DNA of 64,000 nucleotides from contig NZ_QDKQ01000077.1 of assembly GCF_003116815.1 (NCBI RefSeq), positions 186,001 through 250,000 on the forward strand, written 5' to 3'. A program made the position numbers and the translations under genes. Source of the DNA: Caulobacter endophyticus. Its GTDB lineage: Bacteria > Pseudomonadota > Alphaproteobacteria > Caulobacterales > Caulobacteraceae. The notes beneath the pieces are model-generated. The model did no database searches. It was not told where the DNA came from and saw nothing but the letters and a program-made list of their open reading frames with translations. Shown here piece after piece: positions 9,201-17,956 of the stretch. Every line of letters starts with the position of its first letter. The first letter of the stretch is position 1.

Positions 9201-11931
9201 CTACAGCCTCGACACCACGCCGCCGCCGGCTCCCCTGATCACCAGCGTCAATGGCGCGGGCATCGCCGGCACGGCCGAGCCGGGCGCGACCATCACCTTG
9301 CTCGACGCAGGCGGATCGCCGATCACCAGCGTCAGAACCACGCCCGACGGACGCTGGTCGCTGGCGGCCGGTCAGGTGCCCGGCGGCCTCGACGGCTTTA
9401 CGGGGGCGGTGGTGGTGACCGACCCGCCCGGCAATCCGACGCAGATTTCCGTCGGCCCGATCGACGGCGCCACCTCAGTCCCGACCGTGACCGAAGCTAA
9501 CGGCGCCCAGATCAACGGCACGGCCGAGGCGGGGGCGGCCGTGGTCCTGTTCGACGCCAGCGGCCGGCAGGTGGCGACGACGACTGCGGGTCCGACCGGG
9601 ACCTGGACGGTTCCGGCGAACGCGGTCCCGGGCGGTCTGAACGGGTTCACCGGCTCGGTGAAGGCGACCGATACCGCCGGAAACGCCGCGACCGCTTCCG
9701 TGGGGCCGGTCGACGGCGCGACCGCTGCGCCGGTCATCCTGGCGGCGAACGGCGGCGGCGTCAGCGGCACGGCCGAGCCGGGCGCCCAGGTGACGCTGCG
9801 CGATTCCTCCGGGGCTTCGGTAGCGACCGTCACGGCCGGCTCAGACGGCAGCTTCAGCTTCCCGGCCAGCGCCGTGTCCGGCGGGCTGGACGGCTTCACA
9901 GGTTCGGTCACGGCCGTGGATGCGGCTGGAAACGCCGCCGCCGCCGCGGTCGGCCCGATCGACGGCCAGGTCCTGGTCTCGCTGACGATCGACGCGGTCA
10001 CGACCGACGACATGGTCAATGGGACCGAGGCGCAAGGCTCAGTGACGATCAGCGGACGCGCAATCGGCGAGTTCACGGCCGGCCAGGCGGTCACGGTGAC
10101 CCTCCCAGGCGGGGCGACCCTGGGCGCGACGCTGGCGGCGGACGGCTCGTTCAGCGTTGCCGCACCGGGCTCGGCCCTGGCGGCCGGGACCTCCGTGGGG
10201 GTCAGCATCACGGTCGTCGACGCCGGCGGCAACAGCGCCACGGTCACGGCGGCGCACACCTACGCCGTGGATCTCGAAGGCCAGCAGCCCGTCATTGTCC
10301 GGGCCAACGGGACGGGGATTTCCGGGTTCGCGGAGGCTGGCGCGCCGGTCGTCCTGCTGGACGAGACGGGGGGCGTCGTCGCCTCGACCGTCGCGGCCTT
10401 CGACGGCGCGTTCTCCTTCCCCGCCAGCGTCGTGCCTGGCGGTCTCGACGGCTTCGGCGGCTCGGTGCAGTCGGTCGACCCGGCCGGCAACACGGCGACG
10501 GCGAGCGTTGGTCCGATCGACGGCTCGACCCCGACGCCGGTCATCGTCACCGCCAATGGCGCGGCGATCACCGGCACGGCCGAGGCCGGAGCCACAGTCG
10601 TCCTGCTGAACATTGGCGGCGCGGTGGCGGCCACCGTGACGGCGGGGCCGGGCGGCGCCTGGGCCATTCCCGCGAGCGCGGTTTCCGGAGGGCTGGACGG
10701 CTTCCAGGGTACGGTGCGGGCCACCGACGGCGCAGGCAATGTCGCCAGCGCCGGCGTGGGTCCCGTCGACGGCGCAACCGCCGCGCCGGTGGTCACCGGG
10801 GCCAACGGCCTCGGCGTCGAGGGCACGGCCGAGCCCGGCGCGACCGTGGTGCTGCGCGACGCCGGGGGCGCGACGATCGCCACCGCCGTTACCGGCGGCA
10901 ACGGCGTCTGGGACATTCCCGCCAGCGCCGTGCCCGGCGGTCTCGACGGCTTCCAGGGCACGGTCACAGCGACCGACACAGCCGGCAATACGGCCAGCGC
11001 CACGGTCGGACCTGTCGACGGCTCGGTGACGTTGTCGATCAACGTGGATCCCATCACCGCCGACAACACCGTCAACGTCGCCGAAGCCGGCGCTGCGACC
11101 GTGACCGTCAGCGGTGCGGTGTTCGGCGACTTCACCGTGGGCGCGACGGTTACCGTCACCCTGTCCACCGGCGTGACGGCGACGGGCGTGCTGGGCGCGG
11201 ACGGACGTTGGTCGGCGAGCTTCGCCGGTTCGGCCCTGGCTGCGGCGACCAGCGCGACGGCGACGGTCTCGACCACTGACGCCGCCGGCAATGCGGCCGT
11301 GGTGTCGGACACGCAGGGCTACGCCGTGGACGTCACGCCGCCGAGCGCGCCGGTTGTCACCTCGGCCAATGGCGCGGGGATCAGCGGCACGGCGACGGCT
11401 GGTTCGGTCATAATCCTGCTGGACAGCGGCAATCACACCGTGGCGACCACCGTCGCGGCTCCCGATGGAACTTGGACCATTCCGGGGGCGTCGGCGCCGG
11501 GCGGCCTGGACGGCTTCACCGGCAGCGTCGCGGCGGCCGACCCGGCCGGCAACACGGCGGCGACCTCCGTTGGTCCGATCGACGGGACCACCCTGACGCC
11601 CGTGGTCGTTCAGGCCAATGAAGGCGGGCTTTCGGGTCTCGCCGAGGCAGGGGCGACCATCGCGCTGCTGGGCGCAAACGGCGCCCCGGTGCTGGACGCG
11701 GGCGGCGCACCGGTCACGGCCCTCGCCGACGGTGGCGGCGTCTGGACCATTCCGGCGTCGGCCCTGCCGGGCGGCATCGACGGATTCACCGGCTCTGTCC
11801 GGGCCACGGACACCGCAGGCAACACGGCCTTGGGTGCGGTCGGCCCGGTGGATGGCGACACGCCGGCGCCTGTGATCCTGGCGGCCAACGGCGCGGTGTT
11901 GTCGGGTCAAGGCGAGGTCGCGCCACCATAG
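6268..11931 (+). CDS. BapA-like giant adhesin, N-terminal part (frame broken)
   Basis: This is the first 1887 codons of a type I secreted biofilm adhesin. Residues 1-125 resemble the BapA prefix domain, with beta-rich segments and no signal peptide. Residues about 127-168 are a Gly/Ala-rich hydrophobic stretch of the kind that may hold the protein in the outer-membrane channel. From about residue 180 on there are serial Ig-like repeats of roughly 80-90 residues with the motif ANGAGISGTAEPGATVTLLD and variants. Type VTADNxVNxAEA modules recur at 8941, 10003 and 11059. The reading frame ends at TAG 11929-11931 inside a repeat, while the next frame continues the same repeat from 11922 on: one base is missing near 11920. 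Restoring it would give one protein of about 3470 residues ending at 16685. Start ATG 6268 has AGGAG at 6255. Confidence 0.9.
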   Translation: MQDVAVRETLSVEAKLTKGGLPPRQAPTLDVNGVIDVRNSQQVYLDLDAADVAGVFRDGADLVLVGPDQAAVRLQGFFSGDAPRRLFLEGKDNRLVAVDTTAVASESAAALVATPLSELSPFVSLTQAGGAAIAGGAAAGGAGGLGVGAILAGVAAVGGLAAAAGGGGGGSSEGPQAPAPDTTAPPVATTLVVDARGTVLTGRGEAGASVSVRNGAGAVVGTGTVGADGAFSITLQPPQANGGALSVTLTDAAGNVSGAATTNAPDVTPPASPSTVDVADDGGSVSGQGEPGATVTVRDAAGTILGTGTVGSNGSFSITLQPPQLNGGVVSVIQTDAAGNASGAATASAPDTTIPAAPTGVDVADDGGSVSGQGEPGATVTVRDAAGTILGTGTVGSNGSFSITLQPPQLNGGVVSVVQTDAAGNASGAATASAPDTTIPAAPTGVDVADNGLSVSGQGEPGATVTVRGADGTLLGTGAVGGSGAFEVVLQSPLVNGQAVTVIQTDGAGNASGPVSAVAPDSTSPAAVSGVVVGGDGASVSGVGEPGATVTVTGPGGAVLGSGTVAAGGAFTVSISPAQVDGESLSVVQADPAGNPSPPVAVVAPDLTPPAPLLAPAVVVAEAANGVSSAEVADGIQVRVLLAPGVQDGDNVTLTVGAQSWTTRVSASTAAVGVVQFTLPAMSDGTYAATATVWQDDGEASPSSQTVTFVVDSATAAPTILTANGAAITGTAEAGATITLLDASGNAVASVQAGSNGSWSIAGSAVAGGLDGFQGSVRAADVAGNTASSAIGPIDGSILRPTITGANGAGITGTTEPGATVTLLDDAGNPIATVTAGPTGAWTIAASQVSGGLDGFDGAVRATDAAGNSASTNVGPIDGTITVSLSIDPVTADNIVNIAEAALAAVTVSGAAFGDFTAGATVTLTLSNGATATAILGADGTWSTTFAGTQLAGATSVTASAVVIDQAGNTVTVSSVHAYSLDTTPPPAPLITSVNGAGIAGTAEPGATITLLDAGGSPITSVRTTPDGRWSLAAGQVPGGLDGFTGAVVVTDPPGNPTQISVGPIDGATSVPTVTEANGAQINGTAEAGAAVVLFDASGRQVATTTAGPTGTWTVPANAVPGGLNGFTGSVKATDTAGNAATASVGPVDGATAAPVILAANGGGVSGTAEPGAQVTLRDSSGASVATVTAGSDGSFSFPASAVSGGLDGFTGSVTAVDAAGNAAAAAVGPIDGQVLVSLTIDAVTTDDMVNGTEAQGSVTISGRAIGEFTAGQAVTVTLPGGATLGATLAADGSFSVAAPGSALAAGTSVGVSITVVDAGGNSATVTAAHTYAVDLEGQQPVIVRANGTGISGFAEAGAPVVLLDETGGVVASTVAAFDGAFSFPASVVPGGLDGFGGSVQSVDPAGNTATASVGPIDGSTPTPVIVTANGAAITGTAEAGATVVLLNIGGAVAATVTAGPGGAWAIPASAVSGGLDGFQGTVRATDGAGNVASAGVGPVDGATAAPVVTGANGLGVEGTAEPGATVVLRDAGGATIATAVTGGNGVWDIPASAVPGGLDGFQGTVTATDTAGNTASATVGPVDGSVTLSINVDPITADNTVNVAEAGAATVTVSGAVFGDFTVGATVTVTLSTGVTATGVLGADGRWSASFAGSALAAATSATATVSTTDAAGNAAVVSDTQGYAVDVTPPSAPVVTSANGAGISGTATAGSVIILLDSGNHTVATTVAAPDGTWTIPGASAPGGLDGFTGSVAAADPAGNTAATSVGPIDGTTLTPVVVQANEGGLSGLAEAGATIALLGANGAPVLDAGGAPVTALADGGGVWTIPASALPGGIDGFTGSVRATDTAGNTALGAVGPVDGDTPAPVILAANGAVLSGQGEVAPP
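7100..7609 (+). repeat. near-identical 255-bp tandem repeat within adhesin
   Basis: Two consecutive 255-base units (85 codons each) are almost identical in DNA; the marker GGCGGCAGCG falls at 7111 and 7366, and TGAGCGG at 7121, 7376 and 7631. The third unit has diverged. Identity at the DNA level, including silent positions, indicates recent duplication or gene conversion inside the Ig-like array. Confidence 0.85.
11911..11931 (+). other. single-base frameshift in adhesin gene
   Basis: Upstream the frame reads SGQGEV then APP and stop. In the +2 frame the sequence immediately continues ATIALLDVGGAVVVDG, which is the expected repeat sequence after GQGEVG. One extra G between GGCGAGGTCG and CGCC would restore GEVGATIALLD exactly, so a one-base deletion is the simplest reading. 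There is no homopolymer at the site. It may be a sequencing error, a true inactivating mutation, or a strain-level on/off state. Confidence 0.85.
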
Positions 11932-11942
11932 CTCTGCTCGAT

Positions 11943-14900
11943 GTGGGCGGCGCGGTGGTCGTCGACGGTTCCAGCGTGCCGATCACGGTGGTGGTGGCGG
12001 CGGACGGGACCTGGAGCATTCCTGCCACCCGCGTGCCCGGCGGCCTCGATGGCTTCACCGGCCAGGTGCGCGCTACCGACGTGGCCGGCAATGTCGCCGC
12101 GACCAATGTCGGCCCGGTCGACGGCAGCGTCAGCCTGACCCTGTCGGTCGATCCGGTCACCGCCGACAACGTGCTGAACGGGGCCGAGGCGGCCTTGGCG
12201 GCCGTGTCGATCAGCGGCGTGGCCATCGGCGAGTTCACGCCTGGCGACGTCGTGCGGGTGGAACTTTCGACGGGGCAGTTCACGACCACGACGCTGGCGG
12301 CGAACGGATCCTGGTCGGTCACCTTCCCGGGCGGCCAGCTGGCGGGCGCGACCAGCGTGACGGTCTCGGCGTCGGTCGAGGACAGCGTCGGCAATACGGT
12401 GACGATCAGCGACGTCCAGACCTATACGGTCGATCTCGCCACGCCGGCCCCGATCATCACCTCGGCCAACGGCGCTGGCATTTCGGGTTCGGCCGAGGCG
12501 GGGGCGCTCATCACGCTGCGCGGCCCGGGCGGCCAGCCCTTGGGATCGGCGGTCGCGGACGGCGCGGGCGTCTGGACCATCGCGGCGGAGGACATCTCGG
12601 GCAATCTGAACGGCCTTTCCGGTTCGCTGCAGGCGGTCGACGAGGCGGGGAACGTCGCGGTCACGCCATTGCCCACTGTCGACGGCGTGCTCAGCCTGGC
12701 CGTCACGGTCGATCCGGTCACCGCCGACAACATCGTCAATCTGGCCGAATCCGGCCTGGCCGCGGTCGCGGTGACAGGCTCGGTCACCGGCGAGTTCCTG
12801 GCCGGCGACACCGTCGTGGTGACCCTGGCCAACGGTCAGCAGCAGACCACCACGCTGGACGCCGGCGGGGGATGGGCGGCGACGTTCGCCGGCGCCGACC
12901 TGGCGGCCTCGCAAGGGCTGTCGGTGGCGGTCACCAGCACGGATACGGCCGGCAATACGGCTACCGTTACAGTCCAGCAGGGCTTTGACGTGGATGCAGC
13001 GCCGCCCACGCCACCGGCCGTGACCTCGGCTGGGGCCCTTGGCCTGGCCGGGACGGGAGAGATCGGCGCAACTGTTCAGTTGCAGAACCCGCTCGGCCTG
13101 CCGGTCGTGGGCGCTTCGGGCCAGCCGATCGCCGCGTTGGTGGCGGCCGACGGGACCTGGATCATTCCGGCTTCGGCCTTCGCCGGCGGGGTGCCGCCGG
13201 GCTTCACCGGCCAGGTCGTCGCCTTCGATCCGGCGGGCAACGCCTCGACGGCGACTACGGTGCCGCCCATCGACCTGACGCCGCCAAGCAGTGCGACGAC
13301 CAGCGTGACCATCGGACCGATCGCCGGCGACGACACCGTCAACCTGGTCGAATCCCAGGCTACGGTGACCGTGACCGGTATCGTCACCGGCGAGTTCCGG
13401 ACCGGCGACACGGTCGCCGTCACCGTGGGGGCGACGACGGTCAACACGACGGTGGCGGCCGACGGCGCCTTCTCCGTCGACGTGCCGGGCTCTGCCTTCG
13501 TCGCCGGCGGCCAGGTGCTGGCGGCGGTCCAGGCCAGCGACGCGGCCGGCAATGTCGGCGTGATCACCGGCGTTCGCGCCTTCGCCGCCGACATCGCCGG
13601 TCCTGGCGGACCGGCCGGGAGCGAGGCTCCGGGCCTGACCATCGCCGCCGCCGTCGACGGCCTGATAGCTCCCAGCGAACTGGCCGGCGGCGTCTCGGCC
13701 ACCGTGAGCCTGACGCCATCCGCGATCGCCGGCGACACCGTCGTTCTGACCCTGGCGGGTTCCGGCGCGCCCCTGACCTTCAGCGTCACGCTCGGCGCGG
13801 CCGACATCACGGCGGGCTCGGTGACCTTGCCGGTCGGCTCGGCCCTGGTCGACGGCGCCTATACCGCCTCGGCCGTGATCCTCGACGCCTCGGGCAACGC
13901 CTCCGCGCCATCGACGGGGCTGGCCTTCGTGGTCGACGCCGTGCCGATCGGCCTCGGCAACGCCTCGGCCAGCTTGGCCGAGGCCGCTCTGGGCGTCGCC
14001 TCGACCGGAACCTTGGCCATAGTCGGGGCGACGGGCACGGTGAGCGTGGCGCTGCAGGCGCCCGTCGGAACCTTCACCTCGCATGGCCAGGCTATCACCT
14101 GGGCGATCGATGGCGGCGGCGCGCTGGTCGGCTCGGCCGGCGGACGCGAGGTGGTCCGGGTCGCGGTCGACGCGGCAGGCGCCTACAGCGTCACCCTGCT
14201 CGACGCGCTGGACCATCCCGCCGCGGGCGCCGACGCCCTTCAACTGCCGATCGGCGTCACGGTCACCGACGGCGACGGCTCGTCCGCCGGAACGCTGCTG
14301 GTGTCAGTGACCGACGGCGCGCCCGTCCTGGCCGCGCCGGTGGTGCTGGCGCCGACCCAGCCCTCGGTGATCGTCGGCAGCCTGGTCGAGACCCCCTCGG
14401 CGGACGGCGAGCAACTGACGTCGGTGACGATCGATGGCCGCATCTTCACCTATAACGCCGCCAGCGGCACGCTCGCCGTCAGCGGTTCGGGCAGCACCAT
14501 CGTCTCCTATGGCGTGGCCGGCGGTCAGCTCACAGCCACCACCGTGCGCGGCGAGACCGTCACTGTCGATTTCGCCACCGGCGACTACCGCATCGACGTC
14601 ACGGGCGTCGGGTCGCGGGTCGCGACGCAAGCCTCTCCGACGGTGGCGCTGGGCGGCGGGCAGGGGCTGCTCGGCCTGATCGACGCCGACGTGCTGGGGT
14701 TGATCCAGCTCGACGAGCAGCAGTTCTTCACCGCCTCCGACGTCAACAGCGACATCTCCGAGGTTGTGGTTCGCTACTCGGCCGCTGTCGGGCTTGGCCT
14801 GAAGACCTTCAGCTACTCGGCCGCGCTGGCGGCGGAACTTGGCCTGACGGTCACCCAGGCCAACACCTTCCTGCTGCCCGGATCCTCGCAACTGACCATC

Positions 14901-16685
14901 CGGTCGACGACCGGCGGGGCGGTCGACAACATGAAGCTCAACGAGTTCCTGGGCTCGATCACCATCAGCGGCGGCCTTTCGGGCCTGCTCGACCTGAACG
15001 TCGCTCAAACGCTGAGCATCCAGGCTCGCGACCTCGGTGGGCGGGTGACCGTCGACTCCGAAAGCACGCTCGCCGACCTGGGCGTCCTAGCCGGGCTTCT
15101 GGGGTCCAGCCCGCCCAGCCAGATCCTGAACGGCACGGCCGGCGCCGACACGATCACGGCCAGCGACGCGGGAACCGGCACGGCTCTGGACAACCGCATA
15201 TACGGCTATGGAGGCGATGACACCCTCAACGCCGGCCTCGGCAACGACCTGCTGCGGGGCGGGGCGGGCAACGACACGCTGAATGGCGGCGCCGGCAACG
15301 ATGTGCTGATCGGCGGTAGCGGCAACGACACCCTGACCGGCGGCGTGGGCCAGGACGTCTTCCGCTGGGAGGCCGGAGACCAGGGCGTGTCGGGCGTGGC
15401 GGCCGACGTCATCCGCGACTTCAGCACCGCCAGCCTGACGCTTGGCGGCGACGTGCTCGATCTTTCGTCCCTATTGCAGGGCGAGGGAAGGATCGGCGTC
15501 AATCCCGGCAATCTCGCCAACTATATCCACTTCCAGCAGACGGCCGGCGGCACGCTGATCCAGATCAGCACCTCGGGTGGCTTCGTCGGCGGGTTTGGGT
15601 CGGCGACGTCGGGAACGGCCAACCAGACGATCCTGCTCCAGAACGTCGACCTGACGACGGGCTTCTCGTCCGACCAGGCGATCCTGGCGGACCTGCTGGC
15701 GCGCGGAAAGCTGGTGGTCGACAGCTCGACGGTGGACGGAAGCACGGCGTCGCCCATCCTGGTCATTGGCGGCTCGGTGGTCGACGGCGACGGCGATACG
15801 GCTTCGACCAGCCTGTCGGTCAACGGTTCGGGCGTGCAGCCTACGCCGCCGCTGGCCGGCAACGTCGCGCCGGTCGTCGAACTTCAGGCGCAGAACGTCT
15901 TGGGCCTGCTCGGCCTTGGCGCGCTGGGCCTGAACCTTAACAACCAGGACCTGCTGGCGGCCGACGCCAACGGCAACCTCAGCCGGGTGGAGGTCGAGTA
16001 CGCGCCGCTGGTGGCGGTGAACCTTTCGCCGCTGATGTTCGGCTTCGACGCCACGCTGGCAGCGAGCTACGGTCTCCAGGTCCAGGTCACCCATTCTTCG
16101 GGCCTGTTGGGCATCGTCGCGCCCGCCGCGCGGATCTCGATCACCGCGCTGGACGGCGGCGTGCTCGACAATGTCGAGATCAACCGCTTCCTGGAGACGG
16201 TCCATCTGACCGACACGTCCGGCGGGCTTCTCAGCAGCAGCCTGCTCAGCGTGAACCTGCTGAACGCCATGACCATCACGGCCCATGACGCCCAGGGTCT
16301 TTCGAGCTCGGCGGCGCTGGGAAGCGTGCTCAACGTCAACTTGCTCAACAGCCTGGACGGACCCGACCCAGTGAGCCTGACGGCGTTTTCGGCCGATGAT
16401 CAGGTGGCCGTCGGCGGGGCGCAATGGGGCGAGGGCGAGCTGGTGTCTCTGCCCGACGCGCTGATCGACACCGATACGACCGGCGCCCCTGGTATCACTC
16501 CGGCGCTACTGGACAGGTTCGTCGAGGATCGCTCTGCGCTGGTCATCGATTTCGGCGAGGACGACGCCCTGGCCGCGCCGCCCACCACCTCTGGCGATTT
16601 CGGCGGGGTGGAAGCCCATACGTCTTACGGCCCACATCCGCCTGGCTACATTCCGGAGGAGCATCTCGCCGTGTCGCCCCTGTGA
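11943..16685 (+). CDS. BapA-like giant adhesin, C-terminal part with RTX repeats
   Basis: This 1580-codon frame continues the adhesin after the frameshift; the GTG at 11943 is only the first possible start in this frame, and reading in fact continues from 11922. Ig-like modules go on to about residue 670. About residues 690-815 resemble the T1SS-143 repeat (TFTSHGQAITWAIDG, then VTVTDGDGSSAGTL). Two related domains follow, one at about 916-1045 before and one at about 1317-1460 after the calcium-binding RTX nonapeptides (residues 1088-1141, GGAGNDTLN type). The RTX block is followed by DVFRWEAGDQG and DVIRDFSTASLTLGGDVLDL, the usual start of a type I secretion C-terminus. The tail after the second domain is acidic and has no known motif. 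The exporter genes follow directly, and the stop overlaps the TolC-family start. Confidence 0.88.
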   Translation: MGGAVVVDGSSVPITVVVAADGTWSIPATRVPGGLDGFTGQVRATDVAGNVAATNVGPVDGSVSLTLSVDPVTADNVLNGAEAALAAVSISGVAIGEFTPGDVVRVELSTGQFTTTTLAANGSWSVTFPGGQLAGATSVTVSASVEDSVGNTVTISDVQTYTVDLATPAPIITSANGAGISGSAEAGALITLRGPGGQPLGSAVADGAGVWTIAAEDISGNLNGLSGSLQAVDEAGNVAVTPLPTVDGVLSLAVTVDPVTADNIVNLAESGLAAVAVTGSVTGEFLAGDTVVVTLANGQQQTTTLDAGGGWAATFAGADLAASQGLSVAVTSTDTAGNTATVTVQQGFDVDAAPPTPPAVTSAGALGLAGTGEIGATVQLQNPLGLPVVGASGQPIAALVAADGTWIIPASAFAGGVPPGFTGQVVAFDPAGNASTATTVPPIDLTPPSSATTSVTIGPIAGDDTVNLVESQATVTVTGIVTGEFRTGDTVAVTVGATTVNTTVAADGAFSVDVPGSAFVAGGQVLAAVQASDAAGNVGVITGVRAFAADIAGPGGPAGSEAPGLTIAAAVDGLIAPSELAGGVSATVSLTPSAIAGDTVVLTLAGSGAPLTFSVTLGAADITAGSVTLPVGSALVDGAYTASAVILDASGNASAPSTGLAFVVDAVPIGLGNASASLAEAALGVASTGTLAIVGATGTVSVALQAPVGTFTSHGQAITWAIDGGGALVGSAGGREVVRVAVDAAGAYSVTLLDALDHPAAGADALQLPIGVTVTDGDGSSAGTLLVSVTDGAPVLAAPVVLAPTQPSVIVGSLVETPSADGEQLTSVTIDGRIFTYNAASGTLAVSGSGSTIVSYGVAGGQLTATTVRGETVTVDFATGDYRIDVTGVGSRVATQASPTVALGGGQGLLGLIDADVLGLIQLDEQQFFTASDVNSDISEVVVRYSAAVGLGLKTFSYSAALAAELGLTVTQANTFLLPGSSQLTIRSTTGGAVDNMKLNEFLGSITISGGLSGLLDLNVAQTLSIQARDLGGRVTVDSESTLADLGVLAGLLGSSPPSQILNGTAGADTITASDAGTGTALDNRIYGYGGDDTLNAGLGNDLLRGGAGNDTLNGGAGNDVLIGGSGNDTLTGGVGQDVFRWEAGDQGVSGVAADVIRDFSTASLTLGGDVLDLSSLLQGEGRIGVNPGNLANYIHFQQTAGGTLIQISTSGGFVGGFGSATSGTANQTILLQNVDLTTGFSSDQAILADLLARGKLVVDSSTVDGSTASPILVIGGSVVDGDGDTASTSLSVNGSGVQPTPPLAGNVAPVVELQAQNVLGLLGLGALGLNLNNQDLLAADANGNLSRVEVEYAPLVAVNLSPLMFGFDATLAASYGLQVQVTHSSGLLGIVAPAARISITALDGGVLDNVEINRFLETVHLTDTSGGLLSSSLLSVNLLNAMTITAHDAQGLSSSAALGSVLNVNLLNSLDGPDPVSLTAFSADDQVAVGGAQWGEGELVSLPDALIDTDTTGAPGITPALLDRFVEDRSALVIDFGEDDALAAPPTTSGDFGGVEAHTSYGPHPPGYIPEEHLAVSPL
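15204..15365 (+). repeat. six RTX nonapeptide repeats in adhesin
   Basis: Six 27-base units encode glycine/aspartate nonapeptides (GYGGDDTLN, AGLGNDLLR, GGAGNDTLN, GGAGNDVLI, GGSGNDTLT, GGVGQDVFR). They fit the GGxGxDxLx consensus that binds calcium outside the cell and drives folding after type I secretion. Confidence 0.92.
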
Positions 16686-17956
16686 GCCTTGTCGGCTGGC
16701 CGGGTGCTCGGCGCCTGGGGGCCTGCGCGGCGGTACTTGGCCTCATGAGCCCCGGCGCGGCCTGGGCGATCTCGATCGCGGAATCGGTCCGGCTGGCTCT
16801 GGCTCGCCAGCCGGAGGTGCAGGCGGCCGATGCGGAGGTCGCCCAAGCCAGAAGCGAGGTCTCGATCGCCCGAAGCGGCTATCTGCCGTCCCTGACCGCC
16901 TCCACAGGGCCGGCAGGCGGCGGGGTGGGCTATGACGTGACCCTGTCGCAGACGCTCTACGATTTCGGGCAGGTCAGGAGTTCGGTCGCAGGCAAGCGGG
17001 CGTTGCTGGACCAGAAAAGGGCCAACCTCGCCGTGGTCCGTGACAACGCCGCGCTGGAGGTGGTCGAGGTCTATCTCGATATCGCCGAGCGGCGGGTGGA
17101 GCTGGTGGCGCTGGACGCGCACGTCAAGCGCCTGGGGGAACTGGCCGAAATGGCGCGCGCTCGGGTGGAAGGCCGCTATGCCGATCAAGCCGAGCGCGCG
17201 CGCGTCAGGCTGGCGGTGGCCGGCGCCGAGGCCGAACGGGCCAGGCTAAGAGGCGAACTGGCCGATGCGATGGATCAGTACCGGCTGCTCGTCGACGCCG
17301 CGCCCGACGGCGTCCAACTGCCGCCGCTGCCCGCCTTTCTAGACCCGCTGGAAGACGGGCCGCGGCTGGAGGCGGCGATTATGAACTCACCCCTGTACCA
17401 GCGGGCCGCCCTGGCGGTGCGCGCCGCCGACGCCGATGTCCGCCAGGCCAAGGCGGGGCGATGGCCGCGCGTGGCGCTGGAGGGCTCGGTGGATCGACGC
17501 GAGATCGGCGGCCGGCTGATCGAGGATCGGGCGGTTGCGCTGCGCCTGCGTCTGGGCGTCCAGCAGGGACTGGCCGGTTTCGAGCGTCCCCGGCTGGAGG
17601 AGCAGCGGCGCCGGTCCGCCGAAGCTGGGGCCGAAGCGGTGGCGCGTGATCTGCGCCGCGTCGTGGGCTCGCTGAGGGCGCTGGACATGGCTCTCGTCGG
17701 CCGCATCGAGGCTTTCACTGAACAATCCCAGCAGTCCGACGCGGTTCGCGGCGTCTATCGCGAGCAGTTCCTCGTCGGACGTCGGGAGATCCAGGACCTC
17801 GTGGTGATGGAGGGGGAGCACGTGAGCGCCGAACGCCAGATCACCCAGCTGACCATCGAACGTTTCCGCCTGCGATATCGCGCGGCGGCCCAGCTTGGGC
17901 TGCTGGCCGACGCCCTGGCCCCGACCGCCGGCGACACCAGCCAGGCCGCGCCATGA
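16682..17956 (+). CDS. TolC-family outer-membrane channel of type I secretion
   Basis: I chose the GTG at 16682, which overlaps the adhesin stop as GTGA and yields a 424-residue protein with a signal peptide (VSLVGWPGARRLGACAAVLG, cleaved near AAWA). GGAGGA lies 21 bases upstream, so translation is probably coupled to the adhesin. The mature protein opens with SIAESVRLALARQPEVQAAD and contains YDVTLSQTLYDFGQVRS, both classic for TolC/LapE channels: the 'L-x-Q-x-L-Y-D-F-G' strand and long coiled-coil helices rich in Ala, Arg and Glu. It would form the trimeric outer-membrane tunnel for the adhesin. It overlaps the ABC exporter gene by four bases. A later ATG at 16745 would remove the signal peptide and is less likely. 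Confidence 0.9.
   Translation: MSLVGWPGARRLGACAAVLGLMSPGAAWAISIAESVRLALARQPEVQAADAEVAQARSEVSIARSGYLPSLTASTGPAGGGVGYDVTLSQTLYDFGQVRSSVAGKRALLDQKRANLAVVRDNAALEVVEVYLDIAERRVELVALDAHVKRLGELAEMARARVEGRYADQAERARVRLAVAGAEAERARLRGELADAMDQYRLLVDAAPDGVQLPPLPAFLDPLEDGPRLEAAIMNSPLYQRAALAVRAADADVRQAKAGRWPRVALEGSVDRREIGGRLIEDRAVALRLRLGVQQGLAGFERPRLEEQRRRSAEAGAEAVARDLRRVVGSLRALDMALVGRIEAFTEQSQQSDAVRGVYREQFLVGRREIQDLVVMEGEHVSAERQITQLTIERFRLRYRAAAQLGLLADALAPTAGDTSQAAP

Noticed and set aside
7852-11910. Long minus-strand frames opposite the adhesin repeats (for example 7852-9198 and 10039-11910)
   Set aside because: They mirror the repeat structure of the sense strand, have low-complexity Arg/Ala/Gly sequences and no ribosome binding site.
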